Below are positions 6,396-7,196 of a stretch of DNA of 7,196 nt, one piece after another. The stretch spans positions 1-7,196 of the forward strand of contig JAISAX010000512.1 of the NCBI GenBank assembly GCA_031266495.1. The letters run 5' to 3'. The notes beneath the pieces are model-generated. The model saw only the letters and a list, made by a program, of their open reading frames with translations. It was not told the DNA's origin and ran no database searches. This DNA comes from Opitutaceae bacterium. Its GTDB lineage: Bacteria; Verrucomicrobiota; Verrucomicrobiae; Opitutales; Opitutaceae. Each line of letters begins with the position of its first letter. Positions within the stretch are counted from its first letter, which is position 1. The translations under genes and the position numbers were made by a program.

Positions 6396-7157
6396 TCAGT
6401 AACTGATGACAAGGTTGCGCTGCCGGATGGTTCCCTTGGCGAAAGCGCGGACGGAGCCGTCAACCATCACGGCGTTGAGCTTCCCGCCGTGGCGGAAGCG
6501 GAAGTATTCGGGGGATCCCGGTTCGGTGTCCGGGCCATCGGGCAGCACATTGTCTGCCGTGCCGGGGCCGACATTCTGGAGATCGATCACGTTGCCGTGC
6601 AGTCCGGTGAGGCGGAAGCCCGCGCAACCGGGCCAGTTGCTCTCGGTCACGGCGCGCTGGATGGCGTCGGCAAACATTATGATCTCCGTCGGCCGGACGA
6701 TGTCTTCAGGGTGGACCGGTTTTTCGTTGCGAGGCTGGCCGCTGCTGGTGGTGGCCTCGGGGCCGCGCACGAAGACGAAAGGGTTGCACGAATACGAGCG
6801 CGTGATCTTGCCATCGATCCTGAGGGCGCGCGAAGGGCATTCGTCCACAAGGCTGCCCTGCTGCTTGACGCTCGCATTGCCTTCGCGCGGCGTCAGGTAG
6901 CTTTCGAGATACCAGGTGTAGGGTTTGTAGTCGCCGGGGGGAAACGTGTTCCGGTTGTCGGCGGCGTAGAGGTGGACCGCGGCGCCAAGCTGGCGGAGGT
7001 TGCTTTTGCACTGCGCCATTCGCGCCGATTCGCGAACTTTTCCGACCGTGGGGATGAGAATACCGGCGAGGATGCCGATGATGGCGATCACGGTGAGCAG
7101 TTCGATCAGGGTGAACGCGGCCAATCGCGGGCCGGAAGCGGGACAGGTGGTTTGCAT
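6396..7157 (-). CDS. Type II prepilin-like protein with N-terminal methylation site and H-X9-DG motif
   Basis: This is a 253-residue protein. Residues 14-19 (AFTLIE) form a prepilin peptidase/N-methylation site: cleavage would fall after Ala14 (Gly is more usual), giving Phe15 at +1 and the diagnostic Glu19 at +5. A hydrophobic helix follows (about 17-36). The stretch to residue 60, with [16 protein letters not shown], is the standard start of the family's globular domain. Near the C-terminus, [18 protein letters not shown] carries the H-X9-DG motif of the DUF1559-like prepilins that are greatly expanded in Planctomycetota, Verrucomicrobiota and Lentisphaerota. Such proteins are pseudopilin-like and membrane-anchored, and their individual roles are mostly unknown. 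Only 39 bp upstream lie in the window and show no strong Shine-Dalgarno. The hydrolase starts 93 bp downstream on the same strand, a pairing consistent with co-expression and a role in polymer binding or secretion, but that is inference. Confidence 0.92.
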   Translation of the reverse strand: MQTTCPASGPRLAAFTLIELLTVIAIIGILAGILIPTVGKVRESARMAQCKSNLRQLGAAVHLYAADNRNTFPPGDYKPYTWYLESYLTPREGNASVKQQGSLVDECPSRALRIDGKITRSYSCNPFVFVRGPEATTSSGQPRNEKPVHPEDIVRPTEIIMFADAIQRAVTESNWPGCAGFRLTGLHGNVIDLQNVGPGTADNVLPDGPDTEPGSPEYFRFRHGGKLNAVMVDGSVRAFAKGTIRQRNLVISY

Positions 7158-7196
7158 AGAAAAATGTTGTTTTTTGAGATGCGGAACTCGTGGTGA

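Overview
The window looks like chromosomal DNA from a free-living or gut-associated verrucomicrobium, most likely Opitutaceae-like. This rests on gene content and base composition, not on a database search. The DNA is GC-rich. The supporting genes are a PEP-CTERM surface protein, a large secreted clan GH-A-type glycoside hydrolase, and a type II prepilin-like protein with a C-terminal H-X9-DG motif, a combination typical of Verrucomicrobiota, Planctomycetota and Lentisphaerota. Four protein-coding genes are supported. The many other long open frames are antisense or shifted shadows caused by high GC.

Layout: positions 1-79 contain only G and C, including an uninterrupted run of 27 C. A sigma70-like promoter follows at 80-109, with its -10 hexamer inside a perfect palindrome (90-111). 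It would drive a 310-residue PEP-CTERM protein (218-1150, +). A 99-bp convergent gap then holds a 57-bp inverted-repeat element bounded by a perfect 9-bp direct repeat (1173-1247). Next comes an IbrA/YbdN-type PAPS-reductase-family protein (1250-2443, -) without a recognisable IbrB/ParB-like partner. Its upstream side carries a 151-bp, highly structured inverted-repeat element (2591-2741) built from degenerate AAAGGTC/GAAGGTC heptamers around two GC-rich hairpins. One end of this element supplies the stop codon of the next gene, a 1187-residue exported multidomain glycoside hydrolase (2739-6302, -). Upstream of that and co-oriented is a prepilin-like gene (6396-7157, -).

How the genes may work together: the prepilin-like gene and the hydrolase are 93 bp apart on the same strand and could be co-transcribed, fitting a polysaccharide-utilisation role at the cell envelope. 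The PEP-CTERM protein would be sorted to the surface by an exosortase encoded elsewhere. The IbrA-like gene does not fit this theme. It is flanked by two different small repeat elements and is visibly less GC-rich in sampled lines, which suggests it may have arrived separately. No RNA genes, CRISPR arrays, insertion-sequence transposases or replication origins were seen.
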